Source: Anaerolineaceae bacterium (GTDB taxonomy: Bacteria > Bacillota > Clostridia > Lachnospirales > Lachnospiraceae). Taken from it: a stretch of DNA of 38,770 nt. Position numbers and translations under genes: made by a program. Location: the NCBI GenBank assembly GCA_004294845.1, contig SHOH01000009.1, positions 1 through 38,770 on the forward strand. Reading direction: 5' to 3'. The notes under the pieces are model-generated. The model was not told where the DNA came from. It did not search any database and saw nothing but the letters and a program-made list of their open reading frames with translations. This document shows positions 9,801 to 16,246 of the stretch, in pieces (within the stretch, counting starts at the first letter, position 1; each line of letters starts with the position of its first letter).

Positions 9801-10136
9801 AACTCTAGATGATTCTGAGGTGTCTCCCAGCATAATAATTTGATAGCTTCCTGCACCCTTACCGTTAATTGCAACTGCTGCTTCCTTAAGAGTAAGATAT
9901 GGCTTAGTACTACTTCCGTCATTGCCTCCGGTAGCATCCGGTCCTCCTACATATATGGCTGATCCGGTTACCGCTTCCGCCGTCCCCATGCCGAATAATT
10001 GAATTGCGGACTCTTCTTCGTAATGATCCGATGCCGTATTGTCACCTTGGGCATAAGCATTCGTATTAATCATACCAAACAGCATACATATGCTCATAAG
10101 TACAGCCAGACCCTTCATCTTTCTAAATCGTAACAT
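3873..10136 (-). CDS. Giant secreted four-module beta-helix protein with Ig-like C-terminus
   Basis: The protein is 2087 residues from the ATG at 10136, chosen over the track's GTG at 10175 because GGGAGG sits 9 nt before it and the resulting signal peptide (MLRFRKMKGLAVLMS) aligns with the paralogue downstream. Four modules begin near residues 61, 529, 860 and 1175, each with a header such as YYVDEELGSDSNSGS..PF.TL, an 'I.I.SDI' strand and rungs like GGGIYN.G.L.LSGGSI.NN. After these come a 'YTGSEIRP..GRDYQVNY' domain (about 1560-1630), an InlB-type bacterial repeat (1637-1708), a Pro/Thr linker, a roughly 250-residue domain of unknown type, and a BIG2-like Ig domain (1980-2087) with 'TRVATVDSSGKITAKKNGKA'. 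No LPXTG, SLH or C-terminal membrane helix is seen. A surface or matrix adhesin role is inferred from architecture only. Confidence 0.85.
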   Translation of the reverse strand: MLRFRKMKGLAVLMSICMLFGMINTNAYAQGDNTASDHYEEESAIQLFGMGTAEAVTGSAIYVGGPDATGGNDGSSTKPYLTLKEAAVAINGKGAGSYQIIMLGDTSESSRVDFGNGEAFNISITTSPVSEGAIRISKTSKDDSMIFISNNTTLTLEGRSAKEKLIFDGGGETYKGNYALINVWDTGTLNLNANTSIQNRINTYISPGLNHQGGGIINHGTLNINGGEVSNNRNYYGGGIFNYGNLIMNSGSISNNYGDNKGGGVYNLGYSFTLYSGTISNNTGSSGSGLYNDEGDIIINGGTITQNSSDCIYNNGTITMNDGEITANDGSQTIRNVNGIYNMTGGTISNNKHTANPGYFRAIEMSGNGEFNLSGGSIINNQGGTTVYVTAGHFNMTGGIISDNSPNSALIFVSTNGSFSMSDGEIRNNSGRVLDISVPITISNNAKISGEDGGEGIILLGEGGGHINVNGTLSNIASLRIELHFPRAGRQIVDGPILTDDLLSKFVVDDPNYSIDNAGKLSFTGEASLFYVSEAGSDDESVSGSSEDPLLTIAEAVDRIGTANGTVIIQSDLDVVNPIIIVSDISIKSDDTTIILNNMIPDDALTDYMFIVFRGILTLGDKDQTSGELIIDNADAAIDTLIGVFDEGILNIHKGATIRNSGSKSGAIKNVGSVINIDGGSITNCKEVAISNYDSGIINVISGEISAASEDNDNSAGIRNFSDSTVNISGGIISGFNGDMSCGIINEGIINLSGGIISENTYSIVNMNKLYMSQNPYIPVGSDNTNGVYLYDYDPIILKDDLGLSDDNQILILIDEIYVDDKILTGDEDTIINYCDNFILPDSNYGISEWGTIKYIGEPIVFYVDANYDGRDSDGSPEDPFKRLEDAINVIHDSAGVGTIYICSDIVIDDEISIYGDITILNYGSTPHTITSTFYNDMFSIYYSGSLTLGKEGEGDDDAPTLLVNGGGREDSNCIIDNEGTLKLYSGVKLYGNKGMNGWDTGAVVNSGTFYMYGGVISDNIGALYGAVRNGHIFIMEGGRISNCSGEIAGGIMNYSGATFIMSGGIVEDNNSDDGVGIYNEGTMTLSKGATIPMKDNKNKIWLYNTSYINIESNLSTIETILLATSAYIPGRQILIGDASIISNNYKKFVLDPTVTDYRLAEDGSLEYIGLTMDYYVDEELGSDSNSGSKALPFATLSKAISSIEEGSGVGTVHIRSDIVIEDTIEINGAIKLVNDGDPHEILRSPSFRNDMFVVYGQLELGDSELDGRPEASLLTINGNRENVESWGSLIYNNEGSIVLHNGTALENNYTGGNGGAIYNEGSLIMRGGVIKNNTTRWSGGGIYNDARLTILGGSIRNNEANDGGGIYNYDTLTLSGGSIYDNIACYGGGIENYMGTMNIQGGSIHNNKAEFGGGLALYSSDTVMSAGEIYGNTGLDDEEFSMGNGIDLDFATLTILGNASIADDNEIALSDYLEDKLSWSSFIIVGGSLSDDVPVMKLVKYYYDPDTYEVTIYNPLGNQIIKPATDYSLTAQDISKFQMADSNYGINIQGKIAERINDSWFSLVNAENIYYTGSEIRPVVSGMKDTTTLMEGRDYQVNYKNNINVGIATVYVTGMGNYGGTVIKTFTIKSPTYTISAHAGDNGNITPSGSIKVNANSDQSFSIVPAAGYTIASVTVDDVNMGAINSYTFTNITRNHSISVTFRRTSSTPTPTPKPQATPTPTTPLPSGPIREMDAEVSMTISHNQQRGVLNTSIRISTDTIESLDDGSGQTMLTIHIGSDELSDAMQDDSISNVNIDLILPDSITQNGSVAGSRILLDPDIISTARDSEKDINISIKDEEGKERYSWSFSGSDLTASNKEISELDLSLNIQRAEDNEDLTELLDMDSQTGSNEQNSLVINFGHHGDLPAQARVRMFVGDMGYKEGDKLYLYYYNSETGKLDTLPFSTNYVVDSEGYITVDVIHCSDYVLLPDKAKSGTITSLRKQISVTPNKITLHLGSKDKSSASLEVNLPKTLEQVVNLKDKTSGSAIGAVKITYKSGNTRVATVDSSGKITAKKNGKANITVTVTLYSGKTITFKISVTVKKA
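5820..9960 (-). repeat. Beta-helix module array, paralogue 2
   Basis: Four modules of about 320-470 residues repeat the order header, 'I.SD.' strand, 'LTLG' strand, rungs, and a closing 'F..D..NY.I...G.L.Y.G' segment. Modules 1 and 2 have the spacing seen in the neighbouring paralogue, which suggests duplication of a whole gene rather than only of modules. Confidence 0.75.
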
Positions 10137-10205
10137 TATATAATACCCTCCCTTGATAAACTTAATTTTACGCACTATAAAGGTAATTTTATCCTTTGTA
10201 GTCGT

Positions 10206-10250
10206 ATTATAGCATTTTGAGTTTGTTTCTACACTGTACTAAAGTACAGT
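10206..10250 (-). promoter_or_regulatory. Extended -10 promoter with palindromic operator for the beta-helix operon
   Basis: On the minus strand TGCTATAAT (TATAAT at 10206-10211) is an extended -10 box about 70 nt upstream of the ATG. The -35 region is poor. In its place is a perfect 8-bp inverted repeat, ACTGTACT-2 nt-AGTACAGT, at 10233-10250. A further half-site, actgtact, lies at 10276-10283. A site over the -35 suggests a repressor or activator; the protein is unknown. Confidence 0.6.
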
Positions 10251-10363
10251 CTCAGATAATTTTTTTTATTAAAATACTGTACTTCTTTGATGGGTATTAT
10301 GGCTATCTCATTGACAACCCTACATTGTCATACTTTTTAATTTATTATTAAAATAGCCACAAA

Positions 10364-10398
10364 AAAATAGCCGCAAATATGATATTTGCGGCTATTTT
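10364..10398 (-). terminator. Intrinsic terminator after the Nudix gene
   Basis: A perfect 17-bp inverted repeat, AAAATAGCCGCAAATAT and its complement, with a 1-nt centre. On the minus strand the stem is followed by a run of T, as expected for termination of the helicase-Nudix transcript. It also has a T-rich arm for the plus strand. It separates that unit from the beta-helix promoter downstream. Confidence 0.85.
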
Positions 10399-10421
10399 AT
10401 AGTCAATTATATTTAGCAGTG

Positions 10422-10808
10422 TTATAGTATCTTCTTTAATTTATCAATTAACGTTATATCAGCAGGCAACCAATCCACACTATTTAGCGTGTCCTTAGTT
10501 AACCACCTTGCTGCTTCATGTTCATTTAATATTAATTCTCCAGATTGAAATGTACATATAAAGCAATGCATTGTTAAATGAAACTTTGGATAATCATATT
10601 CAACAGTATCTAATAAAACTCCAACCAATATATCAATATTAAGCTCTTCCTTTATTTCACGTATCAGCGCTTCTTGTGGTGTCTCTCCAAACTCCATTTT
10701 CCCTCCAGGAAATTCCCAAAACCCTTTAAAATCACCATAACCCCGCTGAGTAGCGAATATTTTGTCTTCATGTTTGATGATTGCAGCTACTACTTCAATA
10801 GTTTTCAT
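10422..10808 (-). CDS. MutT-type Nudix hydrolase
   Basis: A 128-residue protein with a complete Nudix box at about residues 35-57: GGKMEFGE, then seven residues to REIKEEL. This binds the divalent metal and diphosphate. The preceding 'GFWEFPGGK' and the length match MutT / 8-oxo-dGTP diphosphatase-like enzymes (also called CTG pyrophosphohydrolases), which hydrolyse damaged or non-canonical dNTPs to the monophosphate. GAGGAG is 6 nt upstream of the ATG. The gene starts 18 nt after the helicase-nuclease stop and is followed by a strong terminator, so the two form an operon. Oxidised-nucleotide clean-up is the family role; a specific role beside the helicase is inference. Substrate cannot be read from sequence. 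Confidence 0.9.
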   Translation of the reverse strand: MKTIEVVAAIIKHEDKIFATQRGYGDFKGFWEFPGGKMEFGETPQEALIREIKEELNIDILVGVLLDTVEYDYPKFHLTMHCFICTFQSGELILNEHEAARWLTKDTLNSVDWLPADITLIDKLKKIL

Positions 10809-10826
10809 TTGTGTCTCCTCTTCTGT

Positions 10827-13745
10827 TTACCTGATAAAATAATCATATATATCATTTCTAACAGCATGTTCAAGTTCAAGCTGGAAATTCACAATCGGTA
10901 AGGTTTTTCCCTTATCATTTTTAATGGTTGTTTCTGTCCATTCTATAGGCCTTACCTTTCCCATATAATAAAAGTCTGTTCCTTCTCCATCACTCTTCTT
11001 AACGAATAGGAATATCTTAAGACCATTTTTTCTATAATTTATAATTTCCTTTGTTTCAAGACTATCTAATGATACACGACTTCTGGTCATCCAGCTAAAC
11101 ATTCTGTTATTTACAAATTCATCTTCATATTTTGTGCTACTGGCTATGTCCTCTTTCTTTTCATATGTCACAAATATAGGACATGTGTCATTTTTAATTC
11201 TATAACCATATAATGTTGCACTATCGTCCCTTTCCCAATTCAGTAATCTACAGACATCCTTTCTAGAATACTTCTGATATAAAACAAAATTATCTGTATC
11301 ATGGTCAATATACAAATCTTCATACTTTTTTAATCCATACTCAATTAAATTATTTAACTCATCAAGAAAATTCTTTTGATTTATTCGCTTAAAAAAGCTT
11401 ATTGCCCTTTTATACTGTCCCAGCTTTATTTCCGATTCATCAAAAAATTCAATGTATTGATACTTGATCTTCTCAGACTGTGTATTAATAAAATCTTTAT
11501 CAAGTACAGATATTGATGACTGGAAGTCTTCCTCTCTAAAATTGCATCCTACATTTTCTAGCTCTTTCTTGAATTTTAATTTATCTATGCTATGTCCATT
11601 TATCAGCATCTTTAACATCAATAATTCATGAGGCCTTTTCCCATTAACTAAGAGGGAAGAAACAAACTCTAAAGTTGCCTCCTCTTTATCGCTAAATACA
11701 ATTGTATAATCAGAATCTATCATACGAACAAATCTATCATATGTCTTTGAATAATTTATAAACAGCATAGGGTCTACTTCCCCATATTTATAAAAATCTA
11801 GAATACTAGGGATTCTCCCTAGCCTATTCTTAAGCACTTCATATTTTTCTTTTAGAAGTTTCTTAGCTGTTGTTGCATTATCTATAGACTCAAAGATTCT
11901 CTTCTTTGATATTTCATCAAAGTGAATTGTTGAACTGCCCGGTATTACTTTAGAACCTTCCATAACATACCTTCTAATAGTATCCTTATTATAAGTTCTA
12001 TCTCCAGATAAGGCGATTGGTATCATAAAGTTATTCATATAATTACCGATAAAATCTAGTATTACGACGTATTCCTTATTCTCTGCTTTTCGTAAACCAC
12101 GCCCCAGCTGTTGTATAAATACTATCGGACTTTCGGTTGGTCGTAACATAATTACCTGATTGACTTCCGGAATATCTACACCTTCATTAAATATATCAAC
12201 CGTAAATATATAATCCAATGAGTCGGTTTTTTCATCACTTACTAATCTTTCTATATACTCTTCTCTGATTTCTTGTGAATCATCCCCACATAAGAATACA
12301 GTATTATAACCACGTTCATTAAATTTCTTAGATAATTCCTTTCCCTCATTTTTTCTACTGCAGAAGATTAGTCCTTTAACTCTATCTCCACTATATCCAT
12401 AATATTTTGCCTTATCTATTATATAGTCTACACGCGAATCACACACTAAATAAGCAAAGTTTCTAATGCCAATGTTATCATCAAAAACTTCTCCATCTAT
12501 CTCTAATTCAGTAATCCCAAAATAATGAAACGGACACAGCAGATTTTCTTCTAATGCCTGTTGTAATCTTATTTCATAAGCTATTTGATAGTTAAAAAGT
12601 TCATAAATATTAAAGCCATCCGGACGGTCTGGACTGGCAGTCATCCCAAGCCAGAATTTAGGCTTAAAATAATCCATAATTCTTTTATAGCTTTCTGCTC
12701 CTGCTCTATGAACTTCATCTATCACAATAAAATCAAACTCATCTCTTTCGAATTTTTCCCTTACCTCTTGCTTAGCCATCATTTGCATAGTTGAAAACAA
12801 ATAATTGCCATCAAATTCTCTTGAGGTTCCTGATATTAAGCCAAACCTTTTTATGTTTCCAAACACATTTTTATAGCTCTTTATTGCTTGCTTAGCAATC
12901 TGTTCTCTATGTACAACAAATAACGCCTTTTGGGGATTAGCCTCCCTTAGTGCAAAAGCCGAAGCATAGGTCTTACCTGTACCTGTAGCAGAAATTAATA
13001 ACGCTTTCTCTTCTCCCATATTTATAATTTTCTGTAGATTAGCCACAAACTCTACCTGCATATTATTAGGTCGGAGTTTATACTGCTCTATAGAAGGTAC
13101 AACAGCTTGCTTTGCGATTGCCTTCTGTTTTTGAACCATTTCATAATTGATTGTATACTGTTCAATTAAATCTATATATTTCTTAGATGACTCGGAAGAC
13201 CATAAAGTATTGAATTCATCGACAATATTATTTGCAAATTCGCCATGAGTAGTTGAGATGACTTTTGTATTCCACTCTTTATTTTGTGTTAATGCACCAA
13301 GCGTTATATTGGAGCTTCCAACAATTATTCTATATAGTTCGTCTTTTTTGAAAATGTATCCCTTAGTATGAAAGCCTTCTCCTGCCTCTTCAGTACAAAA
13401 CATCCTTATTTCAATGTTATTAAGCTCAGTAAGTTTGTTTAAAGCTTTGGGTTCACTGAAGCATAAATAGTCTGTGGTTAAAATTTGCCCAGGTATTCCC
13501 TTGCTTTCCAGCTCCTTTAAGGTTTGTAATAAGGGAGTTAAGCCACTTAAGGTAATAAAAGCAACACTTATATAAAAACGATCGCAGCTTAAAAGTTCAT
13601 CCTCTATTGAGGACAAAACCTTTCTACCTTCTTTATAGTTATTAGAAACAAACATAGGTTTATAGGCCAAATTGGACGTAATATCCTTATTAATGAATGC
13701 TGTCTCAAAACCCTTTTCTAATTGTTCATTACTATATTTTTGCAT
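10827..13745 (-). CDS. HKD/PLD nuclease - SF2 helicase - DUF3427 protein
   Basis: The protein is 972 residues from the ATG at 13745, which has AAGGGAAGG upstream. The track start at 13796 has no ribosome site and overlaps the predicted -10 box. Order of domains: an N-terminal phospholipase-D-like HKD nuclease (about 40-190) with 'FHTKGYIF' and 'GSSNIT'; a superfamily 2 helicase with Walker A SATGTGKT near 253, the DEVH box near 342, 'GMTASPDRPDG', then 'FTVDIFNEGVDIP' and 'QQLGRGLRK' near 548; and a DUF3427 C-terminal domain (about 825-972). This architecture is widespread and often found near mobile or defence genes, with DNA repair or phage defence suggested. The helicase and nuclease motifs look intact. 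The Nudix gene follows after 18 nt. Confidence 0.88.
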   Translation of the reverse strand: MQKYSNEQLEKGFETAFINKDITSNLAYKPMFVSNNYKEGRKVLSSIEDELLSCDRFYISVAFITLSGLTPLLQTLKELESKGIPGQILTTDYLCFSEPKALNKLTELNNIEIRMFCTEEAGEGFHTKGYIFKKDELYRIIVGSSNITLGALTQNKEWNTKVISTTHGEFANNIVDEFNTLWSSESSKKYIDLIEQYTINYEMVQKQKAIAKQAVVPSIEQYKLRPNNMQVEFVANLQKIINMGEEKALLISATGTGKTYASAFALREANPQKALFVVHREQIAKQAIKSYKNVFGNIKRFGLISGTSREFDGNYLFSTMQMMAKQEVREKFERDEFDFIVIDEVHRAGAESYKRIMDYFKPKFWLGMTASPDRPDGFNIYELFNYQIAYEIRLQQALEENLLCPFHYFGITELEIDGEVFDDNIGIRNFAYLVCDSRVDYIIDKAKYYGYSGDRVKGLIFCSRKNEGKELSKKFNERGYNTVFLCGDDSQEIREEYIERLVSDEKTDSLDYIFTVDIFNEGVDIPEVNQVIMLRPTESPIVFIQQLGRGLRKAENKEYVVILDFIGNYMNNFMIPIALSGDRTYNKDTIRRYVMEGSKVIPGSSTIHFDEISKKRIFESIDNATTAKKLLKEKYEVLKNRLGRIPSILDFYKYGEVDPMLFINYSKTYDRFVRMIDSDYTIVFSDKEEATLEFVSSLLVNGKRPHELLMLKMLINGHSIDKLKFKKELENVGCNFREEDFQSSISVLDKDFINTQSEKIKYQYIEFFDESEIKLGQYKRAISFFKRINQKNFLDELNNLIEYGLKKYEDLYIDHDTDNFVLYQKYSRKDVCRLLNWERDDSATLYGYRIKNDTCPIFVTYEKKEDIASSTKYEDEFVNNRMFSWMTRSRVSLDSLETKEIINYRKNGLKIFLFVKKSDGEGTDFYYMGKVRPIEWTETTIKNDKGKTLPIVNFQLELEHAVRNDIYDYFIR

Positions 13746-13794
13746 GGTTTCCTTCCCTTTTATATAATTAACAAGATCAATTAGTCCTTCTAAC

Positions 13795-13823
13795 ATTTTA
13801 CATGTTTATTCATAAATAGACAA
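13795..13823 (-). promoter_or_regulatory. SigA-type promoter of the helicase-Nudix operon
   Basis: On the minus strand TTGTCT (13818-13823), a 17-nt spacer and TAAAAT (13795-13800). The -10 box contains the upstream ATG that opens the track ORF, so a transcript from here would begin after that codon; this supports translation from 13745. Confidence 0.6.
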
Positions 13824-13842
13824 GTGCTATGGATTAATTTTC

Positions 13843-13889
13843 AAAAACCCGTCTATAATAAAATGCCATTTTACTTTAGACGGGTTTTT
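13843..13889. terminator. Orphan terminator-like hairpin between divergent promoters
   Basis: AAAAACCCGTCTA at 13843-13855 pairs perfectly with 13877-13889, followed by T-runs on both strands. The loop contains a second pairing, TAAAATG-c-CATTTTA, so the whole 47-nt element can form one long stem. No gene ends here: it lies between the minus-strand helicase promoter and the plus-strand flavodoxin promoter. It may end an unannotated short RNA or insulate the two promoters. Confidence 0.6.
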
Positions 13890-13960
13890 TAAACTGTTTA
13901 ATAAAAAAAGCACTTCGTATATCATCCTGTAAAAATTATGTAATCCACCGTACACAGCGC

Positions 13961-13989
13961 TTGACAAAAGGATATTTATGTAATATATA
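13961..13989 (+). promoter_or_regulatory. SigA-type promoter of the flavodoxin gene
   Basis: A consensus TTGACA (13961-13966), a 17-nt spacer and TATATA (13984-13989), about 110 nt before the ATG at 14098. The remainder of this roughly 350-base gene-free stretch (13746-14097) holds the helicase promoter, the orphan hairpin and otherwise AT-rich DNA with no further gene seen. Confidence 0.6.
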
Positions 13990-14097
13990 TTATTTAGATT
14001 ACTGACTTTGCCTTAACTCCTCGATTACCCGCAGAATATAGACTCATATATTAGAATAATATATAGATGCAATAAAATTAATCTTGAGGTGGGAAAA

Positions 14098-14565
14098 ATG
14101 AAGATAGGAATTATCGTGTACTCTCATTCCGGAAACACCTTGTCTGTAGCTCAAAAGATTGAGCAGGCACTGAGAGGTTCCGGGCACACAGTCGGCATTG
14201 AAATGGTGGAACCGGTCAATGGAGATCCGAACTCATCCGCTCCGGTTAAACTCAAAACAGCTCCCGACATCAGTCCATACGACGCCATTATATTCGCATC
14301 ACCGGTGCAAGCATTCACTTTGGCACGTGTCATGAAGCTATACTTGTCAGAGCTTCCGAGTCTAACAGGCAAAAAAACATATTGCTTTGTCACTCAGCAC
14401 CTAAAAAAGACATGGATGGGTGGCAAAAGAGCGATAAGACTAATATCAGAGGCATGTAAAGTAAAAGGCGTTGATATTATATCAAGTGGCATCATCAACT
14501 GGTCAAGTAGCGCGCGTGATCAGCAAATAGACGAATTAGTTAAAAGGTTAGGTACAATAAAATAA
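14098..14565 (+). CDS. Flavodoxin-like protein
   Basis: A 155-residue cytosolic protein starting MKIGIIVYSHSGNT, the FMN-phosphate loop of the flavodoxin fold (T/S-x-T/S-G-x-T type) directly after the first beta strand. 'YDAIIFASPVQAF' matches the second, isoalloxazine-side loop. Length fits short-chain flavodoxins or flavodoxin-family NAD(P)H reductases, so low-potential electron transfer or FMN-dependent reduction is expected. The start was moved from the track's GTG (14089) to ATG 14098, because GAGGTGGG then serves as ribosome site at normal spacing. It has its own promoter and diverges from the helicase unit. No physiological partner is visible in the neighbourhood. Confidence 0.8.
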   Translation: MKIGIIVYSHSGNTLSVAQKIEQALRGSGHTVGIEMVEPVNGDPNSSAPVKLKTAPDISPYDAIIFASPVQAFTLARVMKLYLSELPSLTGKKTYCFVTQHLKKTWMGGKRAIRLISEACKVKGVDIISSGIINWSSSARDQQIDELVKRLGTIK

Positions 14566-14832
14566 GCACAAATCTTTAAATTAGTAGCTTAGGCTTAACT
14601 TCTAGATTGTTCATTGAAGCAGAAGATAGCAAGAAACAAGATGTGAATATGAATTTTTAGTAATATAGTGCCTATATGTGTTAGATACTTAGGGGCTGAT
14701 TCATAATTGCTTTGGGGGCATAATTATGTTCTACAGAGATTATGAAGCAGCTTCTTTTGTTTGAACCGCTCATGACTAAAGTCACGAGTGTTCTTAGTTG
14801 GGTTTATAAATATATACTTACTTTCTTTTATA
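14566..14832. other. Gene-free stretch with an IS200/IS605-like end hairpin
   Basis: No convincing gene is present. The notable element is at 14767-14790: on the minus strand CACTCGTGAC-TTTA-GTCATGAGCG forms a 10-bp stem with one mismatch and a G-U pair. A stem closed by GAC-TTTA-GTC is typical of right ends of IS200/IS605 (IS1341-type, tnpB) elements. No tnpA or tnpB coding sequence is adjacent, so at most this is a relic. Confidence 0.35.
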
Positions 14833-14861
14833 TTGTGTGATACACTATTCATGTTTATATT
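14833..14861 (+). promoter_or_regulatory. Promoter of the MFS gene
   Basis: TTGTGT (14833-14838), a 17-nt spacer and TATATT (14856-14861), 22 nt before the ATG and just before the GGAGGT ribosome site. A short palindrome GTGT-GAT-ACAC overlaps the -35 and spacer, a possible but weak operator. Confidence 0.5.
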
Positions 14862-14883
14862 ATAAAAACAATTCGGAGGTAAG

Positions 14884-16116
14884 ATGAATAATACAACAAG
14901 GCAGCTAACAATCAAATACGCCTTCCTACAAAGTACTTATTGGATAAGTGAGTGTATAATATATAGCTTTGCTGCAGTATATCTGCAATATAAGAACTTT
15001 AACAATACCCAGATAGGTATCGTTCTATCTTTGTCAGCTATTTTATCCATTATATTACAGCCTACAGTCTCAGCTTTTGCAGATAAATCAAAGAAAAAGA
15101 CTGTAAGAAATATTATATTAACATTAATTTTGATAGTATTTGCCGTTACTGTGTTATTAAATATATGGAGTAATTCATTAGTTCTTGTTGCAACCATATT
15201 TATAATAATCAATGCACTACAGTTTACCATAAATCCTCTGCTAAATTCCTTTGCATTAGAGTTTTTAAATAATGGCTATCCTTTTAACTATGGTTTGGCC
15301 AGAGGAACTGCATCTATAGCATTTGCTGTTACCTCCTTCTTACTTGGTCATGCTGTAAGGCGGTTTAATGCAAGTATTATCCCTCCCTTTTTCCTTGCAG
15401 TTTATATCTTTTTCTTTTTCGCGGTTTACATATATAGAATAAAGACTCCTATAAAAGTATCTGAAAACCATAAGGATACTCATAATGATGCATCTTTGCC
15501 AGCCGATAGGGATACAGCTGATACAGTCAAAAATCCACCGGCCAGCATACTGGGCTTTTTCATTAAATATAAGCGGTTTACATTCCTACTAATCGGTATC
15601 GCCATGGTCTTCTATTCCCATAGCTTAATCAACACCTATCTAATCAATATCATGGAAAACGTAGGCGGTAACAGCGCTGATATGGGTCTTTCACTTACTA
15701 TTGCAGCTGCCCTAGAGCTACCAATGATGGCTGCCTTTACAACTATTGTCAAGAAAACAAAATGCAGTACACTTATAAAGATATCAGGCTTCTTTTTTCT
15801 TGTGAAATCAGTAACTATCTGGCTGGCACCTAATGTAATGACCGTACACATCTCACAAGCTTTTCAGATGCTTTCATTTGCTATGTTTACTCCTGCATCT
15901 GTTTATTATGTCAATTCAGTTATCAATGAAGAGGACAAGAATAAGGGACAGTCTATGCTTGGAGCAGCAACCCTAGGCGTTGCCGGAACCATCGCCTATA
16001 TAACCGGAGGAAAGGTGCTGGATATAAGCGGAGTCCCTGATATGATGATGCTAGGTACCATAGTATCCCTTGTTGGCTTTGTTGTTATCTTCTTCTCTAC
16101 AGAAAATACTCATTAA
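14884..16116 (+). CDS. MFS transporter (LacY/MFS_1-like)
   Basis: A 410-residue membrane protein with about 12 hydrophobic helices and a central hydrophilic loop (around residues 190-220, 'SENHKDTHNDASLPADRDTAD') dividing two halves, as in the Major Facilitator Superfamily. The first helices, 'SFAAVYLQYKNFNNTQIG' and 'PTVSAFADKSKKKT', resemble the MFS_1-like group (LacY, nucleoside:H+ symporter, phenylpropionate permease-like). In this group the basic loop after helix 2 stands where other MFS proteins have the GxxxDRxGRR motif. A proton-coupled importer of a sugar, nucleoside or aromatic acid is plausible but the substrate cannot be assigned. GGAGGT sits 4 nt before the ATG. It appears monocistronic. 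Confidence 0.85.
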   Translation: MNNTTRQLTIKYAFLQSTYWISECIIYSFAAVYLQYKNFNNTQIGIVLSLSAILSIILQPTVSAFADKSKKKTVRNIILTLILIVFAVTVLLNIWSNSLVLVATIFIIINALQFTINPLLNSFALEFLNNGYPFNYGLARGTASIAFAVTSFLLGHAVRRFNASIIPPFFLAVYIFFFFAVYIYRIKTPIKVSENHKDTHNDASLPADRDTADTVKNPPASILGFFIKYKRFTFLLIGIAMVFYSHSLINTYLINIMENVGGNSADMGLSLTIAAALELPMMAAFTTIVKKTKCSTLIKISGFFFLVKSVTIWLAPNVMTVHISQAFQMLSFAMFTPASVYYVNSVINEEDKNKGQSMLGAATLGVAGTIAYITGGKVLDISGVPDMMMLGTIVSLVGFVVIFFSTENTH

Positions 16117-16189
16117 ACAAATCCCTTCATTAAAACTGATATCAATAAACACAACAAGTCTTAAGTAATATATCAAGATTAAAACTTCC

Positions 16190-16218
16190 GTCATAAAGAA
16201 CCCTTATTTTAATATAAT
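16190..16218 (+). promoter_or_regulatory. SigE-like sporulation promoter of spoIID
   Basis: GTCATAAA at 16190-16197, 13 nt, then AATATAAT at 16211-16218 resembles the SigE (mother-cell) consensus GTCATATT / CATACAAT, with 6 of 8 matches in each half. spoIID is a SigE regulon gene in Bacillus. A SigA -10 (TATAAT) is also contained in it, but no SigA -35 is present at 17 nt. Confidence 0.5.
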
Positions 16219-16246
16219 GTAACAATACTACTATTAGGGTGTGAAC

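Noticed and set aside
5820-9960. Regularly spaced short repeats that could be read as a CRISPR-like array
   Set aside because: The repeats are diverged, in frame and encode beta-helix rungs; there are no identical direct repeats with unique spacers and no cas genes.
10827-13745. Type III restriction enzyme or Mokosh-type defence protein
   Set aside because: No methylase is adjacent, and the domain order (HKD first, SF2 helicase, DUF3427 last) does not match the SF1-type helicase-PLD order of Mokosh.
14724-14915. 63-residue minus-strand ORF as a possible TnpB C-terminal fragment
   Set aside because: Its sequence shows no TnpB zinc ribbon or catalytic motif and it overlaps the MFS promoter and start.
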